Assembly (NCBI RefSeq): GCF_037038585.1
Contig: NC_092560.1
Span: 83,056,049-83,120,048, forward strand
Source of the DNA: Patagioenas fasciata
Taxonomy: Eukaryota > Chordata > Aves > Columbiformes > Columbidae
Direction: 5' to 3'
DNA: 64,000 nucleotides
Shown: piece by piece, positions 1 to 12,573 of the stretch
Position numbering within the stretch: the stretch's first letter is position 1
Layout of the letters: the number at the start of each line of letters is the position of its first letter
Position numbers and translations under genes: made by a program
Notes under the pieces: model-generated
Seen by the model: the letters and a program-made list of their open reading frames with translations, nothing else
What the model was told of the DNA's origin: nothing
The model's database searches: none

Positions 1-189
1 AAGACAATTATTACCTCCAACTGTGAAGGAGTCTGAGTAATTAAAAAGGGTTCTTTATTTTGATTAAAAAAAGATTCCTTTCAGTCTGTTTGAATCTTTA
101 GTAAAAGCTCTGAACGATATTTTTAGACTCCAGAAAAGAGACTATGCAACTGATGCGAGATGCATAACAAACTCATTTCAAACGTTCTC

Positions 190-410
190 CTATTATCACC
201 ATAATGTCCGAAATCAATTAATTTCTCATTCTTTCACCCACATCACTTCCTGGGGACAATGCAGGTCTAACCCAAGGCTTCCGAAGCCTTCTTTAGATTA
301 ACAGAAATACAAAATTAATTGGGTTTAATTACTATAAATTTCCTTCCCAATAAAATCTCAAGAATTTCCAATCATGCTGATTTATTTGAGTAATTAGAAA
401 GCCATTCACA
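190..410. promoter_or_regulatory. Candidate conserved noncoding element
   Basis: AT-rich, free of repeats, with clustered homeodomain-type cores (AAATTAATTGGGTTTAATTA, GAGTAATTAGAAAG). No open frame of note. This is a pattern-based guess without alignment support. Confidence 0.25.
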
Positions 411-1160
411 GATGTCACACTGTTAGGTAGTGTGGATAATGCAGGGTTTGCTTAACTGGATCCTGAGACCACAGCGCTGTGAAGAATGACAACTAAAAAT
501 CTCCAATAAAAATGGGGAGATTAAGGGAAGGCGAATGACACAACGCCAGGCTGTGCAGGCAATGCCAGGGGCTTCCCATGGGAAACATCCTCCCCTCTGC
601 TGCGTCTGCTGCTCCACAATAGCTTGCTCTCATCCTTGCATTTTGCACCAGTAGGTCTTGAGGAGTTCTGCAACCATTCTTTTTTAGGTTTGTGTTTTGC
701 TTTTTTTTTTTTACAGAGGAGGAATCCAAAGCTCCTACAAACGCAGCATCAAACTAGGGTTGACCTGAAGGGTGATATCAAAGCTAAAAGGAAAGAGGCA
801 CTGAAGTTCACAAGTTTCTCTGGGGGTCAGGCAGGTCCTGCTTCTCTACTGGGGAAGGTGGTGCAGACCCAGAAGACCCCATGTGCCCATGGGTTCGTCA
901 TTTTGTGAACCTGTAGGACAAATGAGGTTGTGTTTTCTTGCAAAGGTATTTTACAAAGCAGGTGGGCTGTGCAGGTCAAGGTGGAAATCACCCTACCTAC
1001 CTTCAAACACCGAGGATTATGCTGCCGAGAGATGGACTGATGGACTCTGTCCATTCAATGGAGAAAAACAGATTCATAGGGGTGACTTCTGATCTCACAC
1101 TAGTTCTTGCTCTTCCTGTGGAAAGGATGAAGGATCAGGATGAGTTTCCTTCCATTGTCA
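411..1160. other. Intergenic, nothing recognised
   Basis: Short chance frames only, with a T-run near 700-711. No gene or repeat family seen. Confidence 0.6.
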
Positions 1161-1330
1161 GGCATTGGAACACACTGCCCAGGGCAGTGGTGGAGTCACC
1201 GTCCCTGGAGGGGTTGAACTGACACGGAGATGACATTCTTAGGGACATAGATTAGTGATAGTGTGAGTTTAATCATTGGTATTGATGATCTTGAGGGTTT
1301 CTTCCAACCAAAATGATCCTGTGACTCTGT
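1161..1330 (+). mobile_element. CR1 LINE 3' fragment
   Basis: Reads GGCATTGGAACACACTGCCC, then CACCGTCCCTGGAGGGGTT and GATGATCTTGAGGGTTTCTT, ending in GATCCTGTGACTCTGT. This is the CR1 3'UTR with a degenerate (ATTCTGTG)n tail. The subfamily resembles those at 32.9, 33.2 and 35.6 kb. Truncated at the 5' end, as most CR1 copies are. Confidence 0.88.
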
Positions 1331-3444
1331 CCAAGCAAGAAGGCAGATTTGACACACCCTCCTACAAATGGAACACACTTCATTTAATTAGAAAGGTCAT
1401 TTGGTGACTGGTAAATGAAAAGCAGGCAGATCAGGGTCACCAAACTCAAAAGGAAAGATATAACTTGGTGCCGTAAATATAAACAGCAGTTTTTAAGAGG
1501 GGAGGAGCGTATTTTTAAAGACTTGGTTGTGAGCTGAATCTAACAGCTTAAATCTGAGCCTTGACAGTGAATTTTCTCTTCCCCAGTTGTATCTCCCCAC
1601 CAAATTATCTTAGGTTTATACAAGCCAGTATTTGACTAATAACATAATATTTAAATACCACAGTAATCTTAGCACCATAATCCTGACACTCACAAGTCAT
1701 CTTAAATAAGGGTCAGCTGAAGAATATAGTGCTGTCCAACCCCCCTGGGTTGTCAGACATTCTCAGCCATAAGAAATCATCTTTACTTTTGGCCTGAGCC
1801 TTTAATGGTTCTGAAAGCTGCTGCTTTTGTCTAAATACACACATTGTGCAGCAGTTTAGGAAATAGGTGAAAAGGCTTTAATGGAGAGATTAGCGCTAGA
1901 CATTGTGAAGCTGCACAACTAGGTCGTAAGAGATTTCAGAGGTCAGGGAATTTTACAGGGCTTAAGTGTTTTGTAATGTAGTTTAGTTTGCCCCTGGACC
2001 AGGACATAATGGATGCTTCGAAACTTGATTTGCGTTGATTAAAAATAACTGGGTTGCTACTCTGGGCCAAGAGTCACTTGAGGAAGTTCAGTATGTACAA
2101 GCAACTTCTCCGATTTCTGCAATGATTTTAATGGGTGGAGGTCAGGTGGGACAGAAAAGGCATTTCTTGCCAAATAAAGGCCACCAAAGTCAATGAAAGA
2201 GAAAATCAGACAGCTAACAAAACCAGAAGCTTTTTGTCCCTCTTGTATAGTCATAGTCTTACTATTCATTGGTCAGATAGATTAGGGAACTTCTCATTAA
2301 GAAATGGTATTTGAATAAAGTATTCATGGGGAAAGGAGGGGTTCAGGTGTAGAATAAGCCTTCTGTGTAAAAACAATGCTGTTAAACACCATTACACTAG
2401 CTCTCCTCCATGCCTAGGTAACCCATACCAGTCAGACCATAAACCATGACCCCAACTGGCACCAGCAATAGCCAGGAGAAAAGAGAAGTCATCTTTCACA
2501 TGAAGCACTCCAGAGGGTTATTTATAAATGAATACCTCGAAGGCATAAAAGGTCTTTGTTCGCTCCACTGAGAGCTGCTCTTTAACCTCCTCTGCCTAAT
2601 TTGCCTATTTTCTACTCTCCCAAATTTGTATGATTCAGCAGAGACTTGAGGGAAGACAACAGAGATGCACCAATGTGGGTGAACATTAAATCAATGAACG
2701 TTGGGTCAGTGAGAAGACACTGAAGTCAATCAACACCATAGATGTTGGCAGCATCCCTACTGACATGTCTGGAATGACAATTTGGTGCAAATTTACAAAG
2801 CGTGTAGATCATTAATAATCCATGCTCGTTGCCAGAGAAAGGTTATTCTGAAATTTGAGGGGGAACTTAGGCTGTGCTCATAGACAATAATACTAGCACC
2901 TCTCAGAATCCCATTCATGTGCAACGTTGGGTCTCACTTTGGAGTAGTTTCTCAATAATGTATCTATGAAAAATTACAAACTTGATTAAAAAAAAAATCC
3001 TTTGTAAACAAAGCTTGTAATGAGTCATGGTCAATCTGGAGAAAAACTCAGAACAGAAAAAGCAGCCCCAAGCCCCCCAGAGGAAAAACTGATCCTGGAG
3101 TATTGAGTATGTCCCTCAGCTCTATAACAGATGAGATACAAAAATTGACAGAGATACAAAAAAGCGCTGTGGACGATTTGTCACCAGAGAAAACTTGGAA
3201 CAGAGAGCAAGAGCTCCATGCATTTAGCATATCAAAATGAAGACATAAATTCTCACCTTCCATCATGAGATCAAGAACCTGCCCTTCCCAGGGAAAAAGG
3301 TACTAAGCAAGACCCACAAATCTATCAGGAGACGCACAACAAAAATCCACAGCTGGAAGCGAAAGCCAGGAAAATCATAGCATGGCATTAGAAATCATTG
3401 GTAATTTTAAAATTAATTAACCGTGCATCAAGTAATAGCAATGT
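1331..3444. other. Intergenic, nothing recognised
   Basis: AT-rich single-copy-looking DNA. No open frame exceeds 72 codons and no repeat was recognised. Confidence 0.6.
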
Positions 3445-3585
3445 ACCAAGGGATATGGTGGATTCCCCATTGATTGATGTCTTCCAGCCAAAAGCGTGGT
3501 TGCTCCCCTGGAAGATGTACTTCAGGCAGACACAAGTTCTTGGCTCAATCAAGGGGGTCAGTGGACCAAGATACAGAACGAGCCA
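3445..3585 (+). mobile_element. Ancient CR1 fragment (older amniote subfamily)
   Basis: GTGGATTCCCCATTGATTGA, GTCTTCCAG, CCTGGAAGATGTACTTCAGG and CAAGTTCTTGGCTCAAT follow the order of the old CR1 3' region shared by birds, turtles and crocodilians (ending the ORF2 tail and 3'UTR). It is far more diverged than the other copies here. Confidence 0.6.
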
Positions 3586-5171
3586 AACTGGCTGATTTGT
3601 TCTGGTCTTCATAAATCTCCAAAATCCTTCCACAGGGACTTGCCCTGGGATGCAAAAGACACATAGACTGAGGTCAAAGTCTTGGGCCAGCTGTGTATGT
3701 CTTTGTCCGTGACTTCTCTCCCTCTTCCCGGCCAAGAAGAAGTAATGGAAGCTGGAGCCATCAAGCTGATCGGCAGTTTGGTTAAAAACACTGATAATGC
3801 ACTTCCAGTTCTTTCTTCAGAAGATCATGCGGTTTCTCAATGTGTGAGGCCAAAAAAGATGTGTGGCCCAGTGCACGCTTGACAAAGGCATAGATTCAGT
3901 GAAGCTTAGAATCAATATTTAATAGCAACAAGTCTTCTGTGATGCTGTACGGATGTAAATAAGTGGAGAGAATGTGATATTTACCCCACTATAAAACATT
4001 CATGAGAGCTAAGCTATTTACAAAAGCTAAATATGACACTGTATTTACTGTAGGTCACCTCCTAGGGTTAGAGATGAAAAGTTTTTGGTCTAATGGAAAG
4101 TAACATAATACACCATAATAATACAACCACTGTCTCGTCGGCAAAGAAATATCTCCTGGCTCCTTCTTTCTCTTGCAATTACAGGTGGGTAAAGCCACTA
4201 CAAGGAAGAAAAATAATAATTAAAAAAAAAAAAATAAAGGGAAGGAGTGTCTTAAAGAGACTCGATACCTTGGGCTTGTTTTACTGTGTGCTCTCCTTGC
4301 TCATTGTCAAACATTGTCATGTTCACGCAGGAACTCAGGTCAGTAGGCAGATACGTGGGATGACTTCACTGTAATTGAATTTACACTATCCTAGGATTGC
4401 AAATTAAATACGAAAGTGCATTGAAGCAATCTGGGGCTTTCCTTCTATTCCGATGTAATTCAAATTCCCCCCGTAAAGTTCCTTTGTATATACCAAAACC
4501 TGCAATCAATATAGATGGTTAAATGGGATTGTCAAAACTTTAAATGCCAATACACTGAGCCTGAACTCGCTGATGAAAGTCTCATGGCATTAGGCTCAGG
4601 ATTTATAGACCAGAATAGTTAGGAATTTGTTTCCACAAACTAACACCCACAACAGACCCCCCACCAGCCAGCTGCATTATTTGCTATAACTTTCAGAAAT
4701 CACTGAAGAATTGTCAAAGCCAAAGCAGAGTCCTGATTTAGGAAGCATTTGGGTGAAGTTGTATCACAAAGACTAACAAAAAAATTTCTTAAAAAGACAT
4801 ATTTATCTCAGAAGACTGTTGCGGGTTTTTTTGTTGTGACACCCAAAAACAAGCTGAAAAATTGTGTAATTTCTAAGGTGACAGGCATTTCTGGTGTAGC
4901 AGCAATAAACGAAAAAAGGCAAGTAAGCTTCAGTCTTTTCTGCATATGGAAAGCGAATATGTGTTATTGTGAGCCAATTATAAATTGGTCAGTCAAACCT
5001 ACCTCAGTTTTCCCTTTACTTACTGGAAGATTTTCCAGTTGATGACTTACAGATAGCAGTCCTCAGTCCGTTGAAATTCTTCCAGGGAAGGAAAAATGAA
5101 TATGGTTGGATGGGTCATTTGTGTACCATGAATTTAACAGATACGAAAATGATAGGTAGGATCAAATCTAA
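3586..5171. other. Intergenic, nothing recognised
   Basis: Open frames of up to about 115 codons near 3.4-3.9 kb overlap the ancient CR1 and show no known domain. A-run at 4219-4235. Confidence 0.6.
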
Positions 5172-5245
5172 ACAATAATAGAATAGTTCAGTTGGAAGGG
5201 ATCTACAATGATCATCTAGTCCTACTGCCTCCCAAATCAAGCCAG
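5172..5245 (-). mobile_element. CR1 LINE 3' fragment
   Basis: Starts AATAGAATAGTTCAGTTGGA and continues GGGATCTACAATGATCATCT then AGTCCTACTGCCT. This is the reverse complement of a CR1 3' end; the element is oriented leftward. What follows to 5560 is too diverged to assign. Confidence 0.8.
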
Positions 5246-5564
5246 GACTGCAAAGATTATTTCCTTGTGACTTAGAGAACATTTTAAGAAAACAATCATT
5301 AAAAAATGGAAGTAGTAGACAACATCTTTCCTCCACCTCGCCTGCAGTAAATCTCCAAGTAAAATAGGACCCGCAGCCCATATTTGCCACCCCTTTTCCC
5401 TACAAATCCCTTCCCAACAGTTGTCCCAAGGTGTGTTAATCCAATGAACAGAAGCATCCTGATGTTGCTCTACAACACAAGCAAAGGATCCACATCCTCA
5501 AAACCCCCACGATCTCCCATCCACGTCAACAAGGTGGAAATGCTAATGTATTTTTGGTGTTCTA

Positions 5565-5650
5565 GCAGCAAGTGACTTGCCCAAGGTGACTCTACCTAGT
5601 CAGTGACAGAACCCCAGGTAACTCTCCTTCTCCAGTTATTAAGCTCTGCT
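5565..5650 (+). mobile_element. MIR-like (CORE-SINE) remnant
   Basis: GCAAGTGACTTGCCCAAGGT, then GACTCTACCTAGTCAGTGAC, AGAACCCCAGGT and CTCCTTCTCC follow the 3' half of the MIR consensus (AAGTRACTTGCCCAAGGTCA, CAGCTAGTAAGTGGCAGAGC, AACCCAGG). No internal promoter box is visible, so it is a fragment. A related tRNA-derived SINE of amniotes is an alternative. Confidence 0.55.
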
Positions 5651-8389
5651 CCCTATACAATCATCTATAGATCAAACCAACACTGGAACCAGTGACAAGA
5701 TAATGAATGGAGACAGTGGTCTTTAACTAAGGCCTGAGATCTATCTCTGGGGGCTGCTCTTGGGAGTAAATCTTACTACTGATATGCTCAGTATGCATAC
5801 TTCAGGATAGATGATCTATCGTTGTGCCATGCAAACCCTTTGTGAAATCTACTTAATGAATTTCCAAAGAGACAGATGAATTTTCAGTGCGATTGATGAA
5901 TGACAATCAGTAAAAATAGGGACGTCTGCACAGTTTCAGAATTATTTAAGAAAAGATAGTTCACCTCATCCACCTAAAATTTTCCACAGGGACCGGAGGA
6001 TTATCATTCAGACCTGGCATTTGATTCTTTTCAAACCATGAGCAGAAGGAGATGCTGCACTGGGAGGCCAACAGGAGAGCCCCCAGTCTTAACCTCCTTT
6101 GTAGCCCAAAAGTAGTGCGATTTTGGATTCAAATTCAAGCTTGGTGACATTTGGGCCCAATTAGCAAAATGGTGCAGGAGTTTTAGGTAGCTTTGATGCT
6201 CAGACATCTCATCCATCCTACAATGATGTCATTCAGCTGGATGGATTCTCAATGAGTCTCAAGACATCCTCCAACAAAGAACAACCTCTCCTGGCCAAAC
6301 TGCAAAGGGGGTGGGAATGAAATTCCCAAACAATGATATCCAGTGCCAGCTGCCTTAAGATTATCCAAAACATCTCTAAGGGCACGGCAGATTGAAGTCA
6401 TGACCTCCAAAAGACGCATCTTGCACAGCAGCTTGTGATCGTGTTGGGTGCATGGAGACATCTCAGATGTGAGTGAGCATCTGTATTTTCACCTCAATTC
6501 AACTCCAGGCACTGCAGATTGGAGTCCAGTTCTTGCCCACACAAGTGTGGTGACTGGGACAACCAGGGCCAGGTTCCAGGTGACTACAGACAAGAAAAAC
6601 CCATGTAGAGATTAAAAGACTCAATGAACGAACCTTCCATTGAAGCAAAGTGACATTCACAATGTCAGCAGCTCCCATCTTGGCTCTTTGAGCAGATCTG
6701 AGAGGGGAGATCTGGATGCTCTACTCATTTCACCATGAGCTTCGTTGCTAGTGTAGTCGACTGTCCACATACAAAAGCGAACAGGAGCCAAACAAACTTC
6801 GGAAACTTACTGGATAGAACTTGGAAAACCGGCAACATTTATGGTGAAAGGAACCATAATCACAATGTGCTTTTTCCACTCCCAAACAACTGCTTCTTCT
6901 GACACAGCACCAAGTCTTCTGGTTTGCAGTTTCAACTCCTTTCAACACCAACAGTCCCTGAAGTAAAGACTTTGGTTTCCAAAGACAATCAGTGAAATTT
7001 TGGGATACTTGAATTAGAGAGAAGGGGCAGGAAAGGGGCAGAGCTGTCTATAAGTTAATAATTAGAAGACATTTCCCAGAAGCAAGGCACTTCTGGCAAT
7101 ACTGAAGAGTTTCTCCTGTCTTTGTTGATCGCAACAAGATTTTTTTATAAAGGAATTGAAAAACTTTTTACAATACTGAAATATCTCACTTCAGTTATTT
7201 ACCAAATGTTTTCATTTCATCTTGAGGCATACTTAATTTCACATCATCTTTTCAGTAGGAAAAAAAAAAAAACAAACTAATTTAAATTTAGGGTTTTTCC
7301 AATTAAATAGTTGTCAGACTGACTTTTTCCCAAAATCTAATTTCAAAAATGTAGCAAAATATTGGCTTTTCACCCAAATTTGGCAAAATGTGAATTTTGA
7401 AACCCTAAAGTTTTTAACAAGATTTAAAAAAAAAAAAATTCTCCAATTTGATTTATTATTGTTGTCTCAAATGCTGTTCTGAAGCACATTTCCTTTTGCA
7501 TCACTTTTCCCTACATTTCCAGTTATAGTTTAGGGCAATTCAACTACAGAAAAAATGCTGGTGCTGCCATTGTTTACACACTTTATTTGGAATATTCAGA
7601 GTGTGAGTTATTCACAAGAAAGGAGAAATGACCCCAAATGGAGTAAAGGGGACACTTGGCCATGAGTGTTTTGAAATGTTCCTTCTAATGCCCACCCAGG
7701 GAGTTTCTCTAATTACAAATTTCTCTGTCAGCCACAGAAAAGTGACACTTCTCATTTATGAAAGGTGGATTTGATGGGATGCTGGAGATGGTTTGTTCAA
7801 CATCTGTTCCAGTTGTGGACAACTTTTACCTGGGAGCAGCCCCTAAGATGGAATTTCTGCAGACGAACCCCAGCCAAGCTACCGAGCCACATGAACACAA
7901 TGATGTGCCACCTTGTGCTTACAGATAATCAGAAGAAATGGTAATAAACACACAAAAATTGGTTGCAGAAATACTCCACAGCCTAGAAGACCACCCCACT
8001 AGGCTGGAGCTCTCCTGTCATGTGCAGCCTGTAGAGACGACGTGCAAGATTAATTCTCACCACTATTCTTTTCTGCATCTTAACACCCCTCTGTAACAAA
8101 CACTGGTGCTCTGCCACATCCCATGGGAGGGAAGATTTCTCCATCTACCTTGTCCATCATCGCCATTAGGTTCATGACAATCAAGTTTCTCATGTGATGA
8201 AACTTCATCAGAGAAGACAGGATGGAAGAGATGATGCCCCAAATCCTAGTTCCACCTGCAAGATGAGGCAAAACCTTATTTTGATCTTTCCATTCCCATC
8301 TTCCTTGTTTTACCACCCCATACGAAGACGAAGAGGAATGCCACTGCCTTTAACAGGCTGACGACTGGAACTATGACATTATGAAATTG
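5651..8389. other. Intergenic, nothing recognised
   Basis: No gene. 7130-7440 is very AT-rich with A-runs and could contain an old unassignable repeat. Confidence 0.6.
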
Positions 8390-8710
8390 ATAATGCAAAA
8401 AATGTTTAAATATCCTCCCTGCAGAGCTGTGCTGAGTAAGTCAGGTAATCACTAAGGGGTGCACAACCATTTTATGGGTCATCAAGTGATAAAGCTAATA
8501 TGCTGCTTAAACTCCCCGTGAGAGAGGTCTCGTTTGGTTGCATCAGGCCATTACACAGGGCTGTAAAAAATGCAATTGTTTGATTTGCCTAAATACAGGT
8601 GAGATGTAATAAAACCCCTTATTTGCCATCCCTTGCTGTGTTATGGCAATCTCATAGCACGGACTGACCTTTTTATTTGTCTATGAAGCACTATTCTTAC
8701 CTATAGTACT
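8390..8710. promoter_or_regulatory. Candidate conserved noncoding element
   Basis: Repeat-free block with evenly complex sequence and motifs such as GGTCATCAAGTGATAAAGCT, TGCAATTGTTTGATTTGCC and TTTTATTTGTC. No coding potential in any frame. Guess from texture only. Confidence 0.25.
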
Positions 8711-9069
8711 GTAGAAATAAAACTTAAGTATGTGTATGCATACACATAATCTATTAACGATATGACAAGGGGGAATAAAAAGCACGAGGTCTTTTCAAGA
8801 TGAGGCTATGACTATCGGGAAATGTGATTTCCTCGAGTTCACACCAGTATCTTCAGGTCTGGGGGAAGAGAGGGAAGAAGATAGCAGAGGGCGACACGCT
8901 CCTGGTTAAAAGGGGAACGAATCTTAGCATCCTGAATGCTGGAGCAAAAAAGGTCACAGTGTGAGAAACAAAAGCATTTGCCAGAAAGAGAGAAGAAAAA
9001 AGAGAAGGACCCTGAGAGCATTACATCTTGATCAAGGAATGACTGATAATATTCCAGCAGACCATCTTT
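8711..9069. other. Intergenic, nothing recognised
   Basis: Includes a small TATGTGTATGCATACACATA palindrome-like stretch at about 8730. No gene. Confidence 0.6.
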
Positions 9070-9300
9070 CAGGCCCCTCGTTTGATGACAAAGCACGGCC
9101 AACATCCCACATCCATTATCCGCTTCCTTCCCCGAGGCGAGCGCATCAATAACGCTCCCTTCTGCCTCTCGGTGCCGCGTCCCCCCGTCTGTGCCGGGGC
9201 CGAGAGCTGGTGGGCATTTCCATACAGCCCGTACGCATCATTACAGCCCACCAATCTTTCACCACACGCATCCTGCTGCTGCACAGGAGCCGCGGTTTTA
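9070..9300. other. Small CpG-rich patch
   Basis: About 18 CpG in 240 bases, clearly more than its AT-rich surroundings, with open but unrecognised frames on both strands. Too small for a classic CpG island. It might be a regulatory element or an unrecognised exon of a noncoding RNA. Confidence 0.4.
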
Positions 9301-10044
9301 ACCAGTTCCTCTCCTTTGGGGATGCTCCTTCCATCCCAGGAGGGTCACAGGGAGAGGGCAGGGGCTGCTTTTTGATCATAGAAAGCCCATCTCTCCTCCT
9401 TTTACAGCTGATTACAGGCAGTAGAAAACCTTCCAGCATTTTGGCACAACCACAGGGGTTTTTTTTTGTTTTATTATATTTCTCCTTCTCTTGATCTTGT
9501 AATTAACAAACACCCTCATCCCACCTAGTTCACCCAAGAGGGCGAACTAGGTGAATTTGAATGAGAACATCTTCAAACATCTGTTGCCATAATTTGGCTG
9601 GATTAACAGTCTAGTTTGTTCAACCACCAGCTGCTCTCCAAACACAGCATTGGTTCCTGGCACGCATGGTCCCACCATTCCATGCCGAGGTGGAGATGAA
9701 CTCATCCATGCTTTGGTTTTCACTCAAAAACCAGCAATGGGCTCCAAAACGCTTGGAAGTCAGGGGTAGTTCTGAACTCCTCAGCTGCCAACTCTGGGTG
9801 AAGATGTAATGGTTTGACGTGGGAAGGAGATAAGTTGGACATGACACTCGGACCCTGGTGCGGATCTTCTTGACAGCGTTTTGGAGAAGTGCTTGAACTG
9901 CAAGCTCCAGCAACGGGAGTTATTTTAAATAATTGACTACGGACCTTCCCTGAAGCTGCAGATGCAAAGATCTGCAACTGAGGTGTTTTCAGTGTGATGG
10001 ACACGAGGAAGACACCAAGTGTGGGGAGCAGATTTGGAAGATTT
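9301..10044. other. Intergenic, nothing recognised
   Basis: Overlapping chance frames of up to 97 codons on both strands without domain. CACCTAGTTCACCCAAGAGG followed by GCGAACTAGGTG at about 9521-9554 forms a short hairpin. Confidence 0.6.
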
Positions 10045-10250
10045 CCTGTTTCCCCAAAAATAAGACAAGGTCTTATATTAATTTTGCTCCAAAACTTATT
10101 ACTTTTTTACATGTACAGCTGCCTGGACACTATTTAAATTGACTTTTTAATGAACTGTAAATAGGGCTTGTTTTCGGAGTAGTGTTTATATTTTGAGCAT
10201 CCTCAAAAATCCTGAAAAGCCATGCTAGTGCTTATTTTCATGGAACAGGG
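10045..10250. mobile_element. MITE-like nonautonomous DNA element with imperfect terminal inverted repeats
   Basis: The left end reads CCTGTTTCCCCAAAAATAAG. The right end reads GCTTATTTTCATGGAACAGG, whose reverse complement is CCTGTTCCATGAAAATAAGC, so 15-17 of about 20 positions pair. Internal motifs GGTCTTATATTAATTTTGCTCC, shortened here to its recognisable core TATTAATTTTGCTCC, and GGGCTTGTTTTCGG recall a widespread amniote interspersed repeat whose name I do not recall. No transposase is encoded in 206 bp. Confidence 0.6.
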
Positions 10251-12044
10251 TGCATCAGTCAAAACTCTGACTCACACAAGGTTAAAAGACCTGAAGCAGA
10301 CTCAATTACCCACCTGGCTTCTCAGCAGCCTCAAGTGACTCCTGGCAGTTGCTTCTGTGTCTGTATTTGGTATTTTTTCAGGCCAAAAAGGTGCAGCTTC
10401 AGGTGTGATGAACATCAACATGGAGACAGCCGCCACGTAGCTGGAGCCGTAACAGAGCCCGCTCTTCCACCTCCACCATGCCCAGTCCAAAACCAATTTG
10501 CCCCTACAAACTGGACCTGGGAGCAATTCCCTCTCTCTCTTTGCTGAAATCAACCACTGTTTGACTGCTCTGCCTGCTCATCACGGGTGACCCAACAAGA
10601 CGGTCAGTGATGGAAAGCAGAGCACACCTAAGTATTAATAATTCTTCAAATCACTGGTTCAAATCCCAGCAGGATCAGTGATGGGTTTGAAACTAGATCA
10701 GGTAAGTTCCAGGTAGCTTTGCGAGACACCTGGAAAGACTACTTAGTTCAAGTCCTTTGAAAATGCAATCTCAGCAAATGATGAATATTTCTGTCTCTTA
10801 ACAGAGTCCCCAGTTCACTCCTGGGATAAATGTGAGGGAATTCCAGGCAAATCAGCTGTTAACACCTGTAATGAACCTTTGACAGCGTTACAAAATAGAG
10901 ATTTTTAGAGGTGAAGCATCCACTGTAATGAGAGAAATTAAAAAAAAAAAATGTTTCTAAAAACTTCTCGGATCCTCCAGTTTCTGTTTTGGTTTGGTTT
11001 GTTCTCTTGAAGGGGAGCTCAGCCCATTCCTCCTGCCTTCCCGATCACAGGTTTGCACTGCCCACGGGCCACATTAGAGCCAGGACTCAGACATCACTCC
11101 ACCAGCTCTACAGAGGCAAATTCCCTCCCCTGTGGCATGAAAAGATAAGATGTGTAGGGTGGAATCCCGTGGGTAACACAGAGGGGTGAGGGCCAGGCAG
11201 TCTCCAACCTGTCGCCTGCTCTAGGATGGGCTGGGAGGGAAAGGTCAGCTCCATCAAAGCAGCCAGCAAAGTAAGCCAGTTAATAGAAAACCTGTTTCTA
11301 ATTGCTTGCTGTATTATAGCTACACCTTCAACCACCTGAGACCACCAGGAACCCATTCAAAGCCTTGCTTCCTAGCTTACACATAAGCCTTTCATGTTTT
11401 ATTATAACCCTGCCGATTTTTGCTTTCATTTATGTGTGAGGGGGAAAAAATGGCTGCTTTGCTGGCTTCAACACACAAGGGGACTTTTCTTTTAGCCTTA
11501 TTTCCACATACATTGTTTCCAGAAACCCCCAGCAGATCTCCTCCGGATTACTGTGGTCTGATGCTCTGGCTGTGAGGGACAGCCCAGCAGCACCCTTGGG
11601 AGCAGGTTTTCCATCCTTTCTTGCTCTGTGTTCACGTGGGCGATGCAACCATGGCAGTGCTCTTCACATTTTTCATCGTGCTATTTTTAAGTGCAGTCTG
11701 TTAAAGTCCCCTACCTTCATGACTGAAGCAGCTACCAAGGCATGGAGAAGGTCCTCCAAGGACATCCATGAGAGCTCCCTGTGCTGGCAGCTCTTACAGT
11801 GGCACCCCGCTCATGCCCAAAACCACACAAGCCTGAATGACACCATGTGTGTGCTCCTGCCATCCCATCTCATTCCACCCTCATCCAGGTGTTCCATTAC
11901 ATGAGTCAAACTAAGAAAGAGTTGGCATGCAAAGTGTGGGGGGCAAGCAGAGCCAGCCCCAGCATTCTTCTGCTGGCTCAGCCCCAAGACATTTCAGTTC
12001 TTGCCCGTCAGACTACGATCTTGATGTTTTAAAGGCTGCAGGAA
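10251..12044. other. Intergenic, nothing recognised
   Basis: Several chance frames of up to 110 codons (for example 11572-11904 plus), none with a known domain or splice context. No repeat recognised. Confidence 0.6.
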
Positions 12045-12573
12045 GGACTGCTCTGGTGAGACCCCCCTGCAGGGCTGGTCCAGCTCTGGGTCCTCAGCAC
12101 AGGACACACATGGACCTGCTGGAGAGGGGCCAGAGGAGCCACAGGAATGATCCGAGGCTGGAACAGCTCTGCTGGGAGGACAGGCTGAGAGAGCTGGGGT
12201 GTTCAGCTGAAGAAGAGAAGCTCCGGGGACACCTTATTGCACCTTTCTGGACTTCAAAGGGGCCTGTGAGAAAGTTGGGGACAGACTTTTGAGCAGGGCC
12301 TGTTGCGGTAGGACAAGGGGTGATGGTTTTAAACTAAAGGAGGGAGATTCAGGCTGGACATGAGGAAGAAATTGTTGTCCCTGAGGGTGGTGAGAGCCTG
12401 GCCCAGGTTGGGCAGAGAGGTGGTGGATGAACCATCCCTGGAGACATCCCAGGCCAGGCTGGACGGGGCTCTGAGCAACCTGAGCTGGTGAAGATGTCCC
12501 TGTCATGGCAGGGGTGGCACTGGGGGAGCTGGGAAGGTCCCTTGAACGCAAACCATTAGATGACCCTGGTTCT
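12045..12573 (+). mobile_element. CR1 LINE 3' end with ORF2 C-terminal remnant
   Basis: The 5' part still translates as the end of the CR1 ORF2 (reverse transcriptase) protein: MDLLERGQRSHRNDPRLEQL then WEDRLRELGCSAEEEKLRGH. The 3'UTR follows with CAGGGCCTGTTG, GGTTTTAAACTAAAGGAGGG, CATCCCTGGAGACATCCCAG and GTCCCTGTCATGGCAGGGG, and a decayed tail. It is highly similar to the copy at 25711-26405, so this subfamily is comparatively young. 5'-truncated and inactive. Confidence 0.93.

Noticed and set aside
7130..7440. Possible inverted repeat around AGGGTTTTTCC and ACCCTAAAG
   Set aside because: The pairing is short and AT-driven; I cannot support a transposon.
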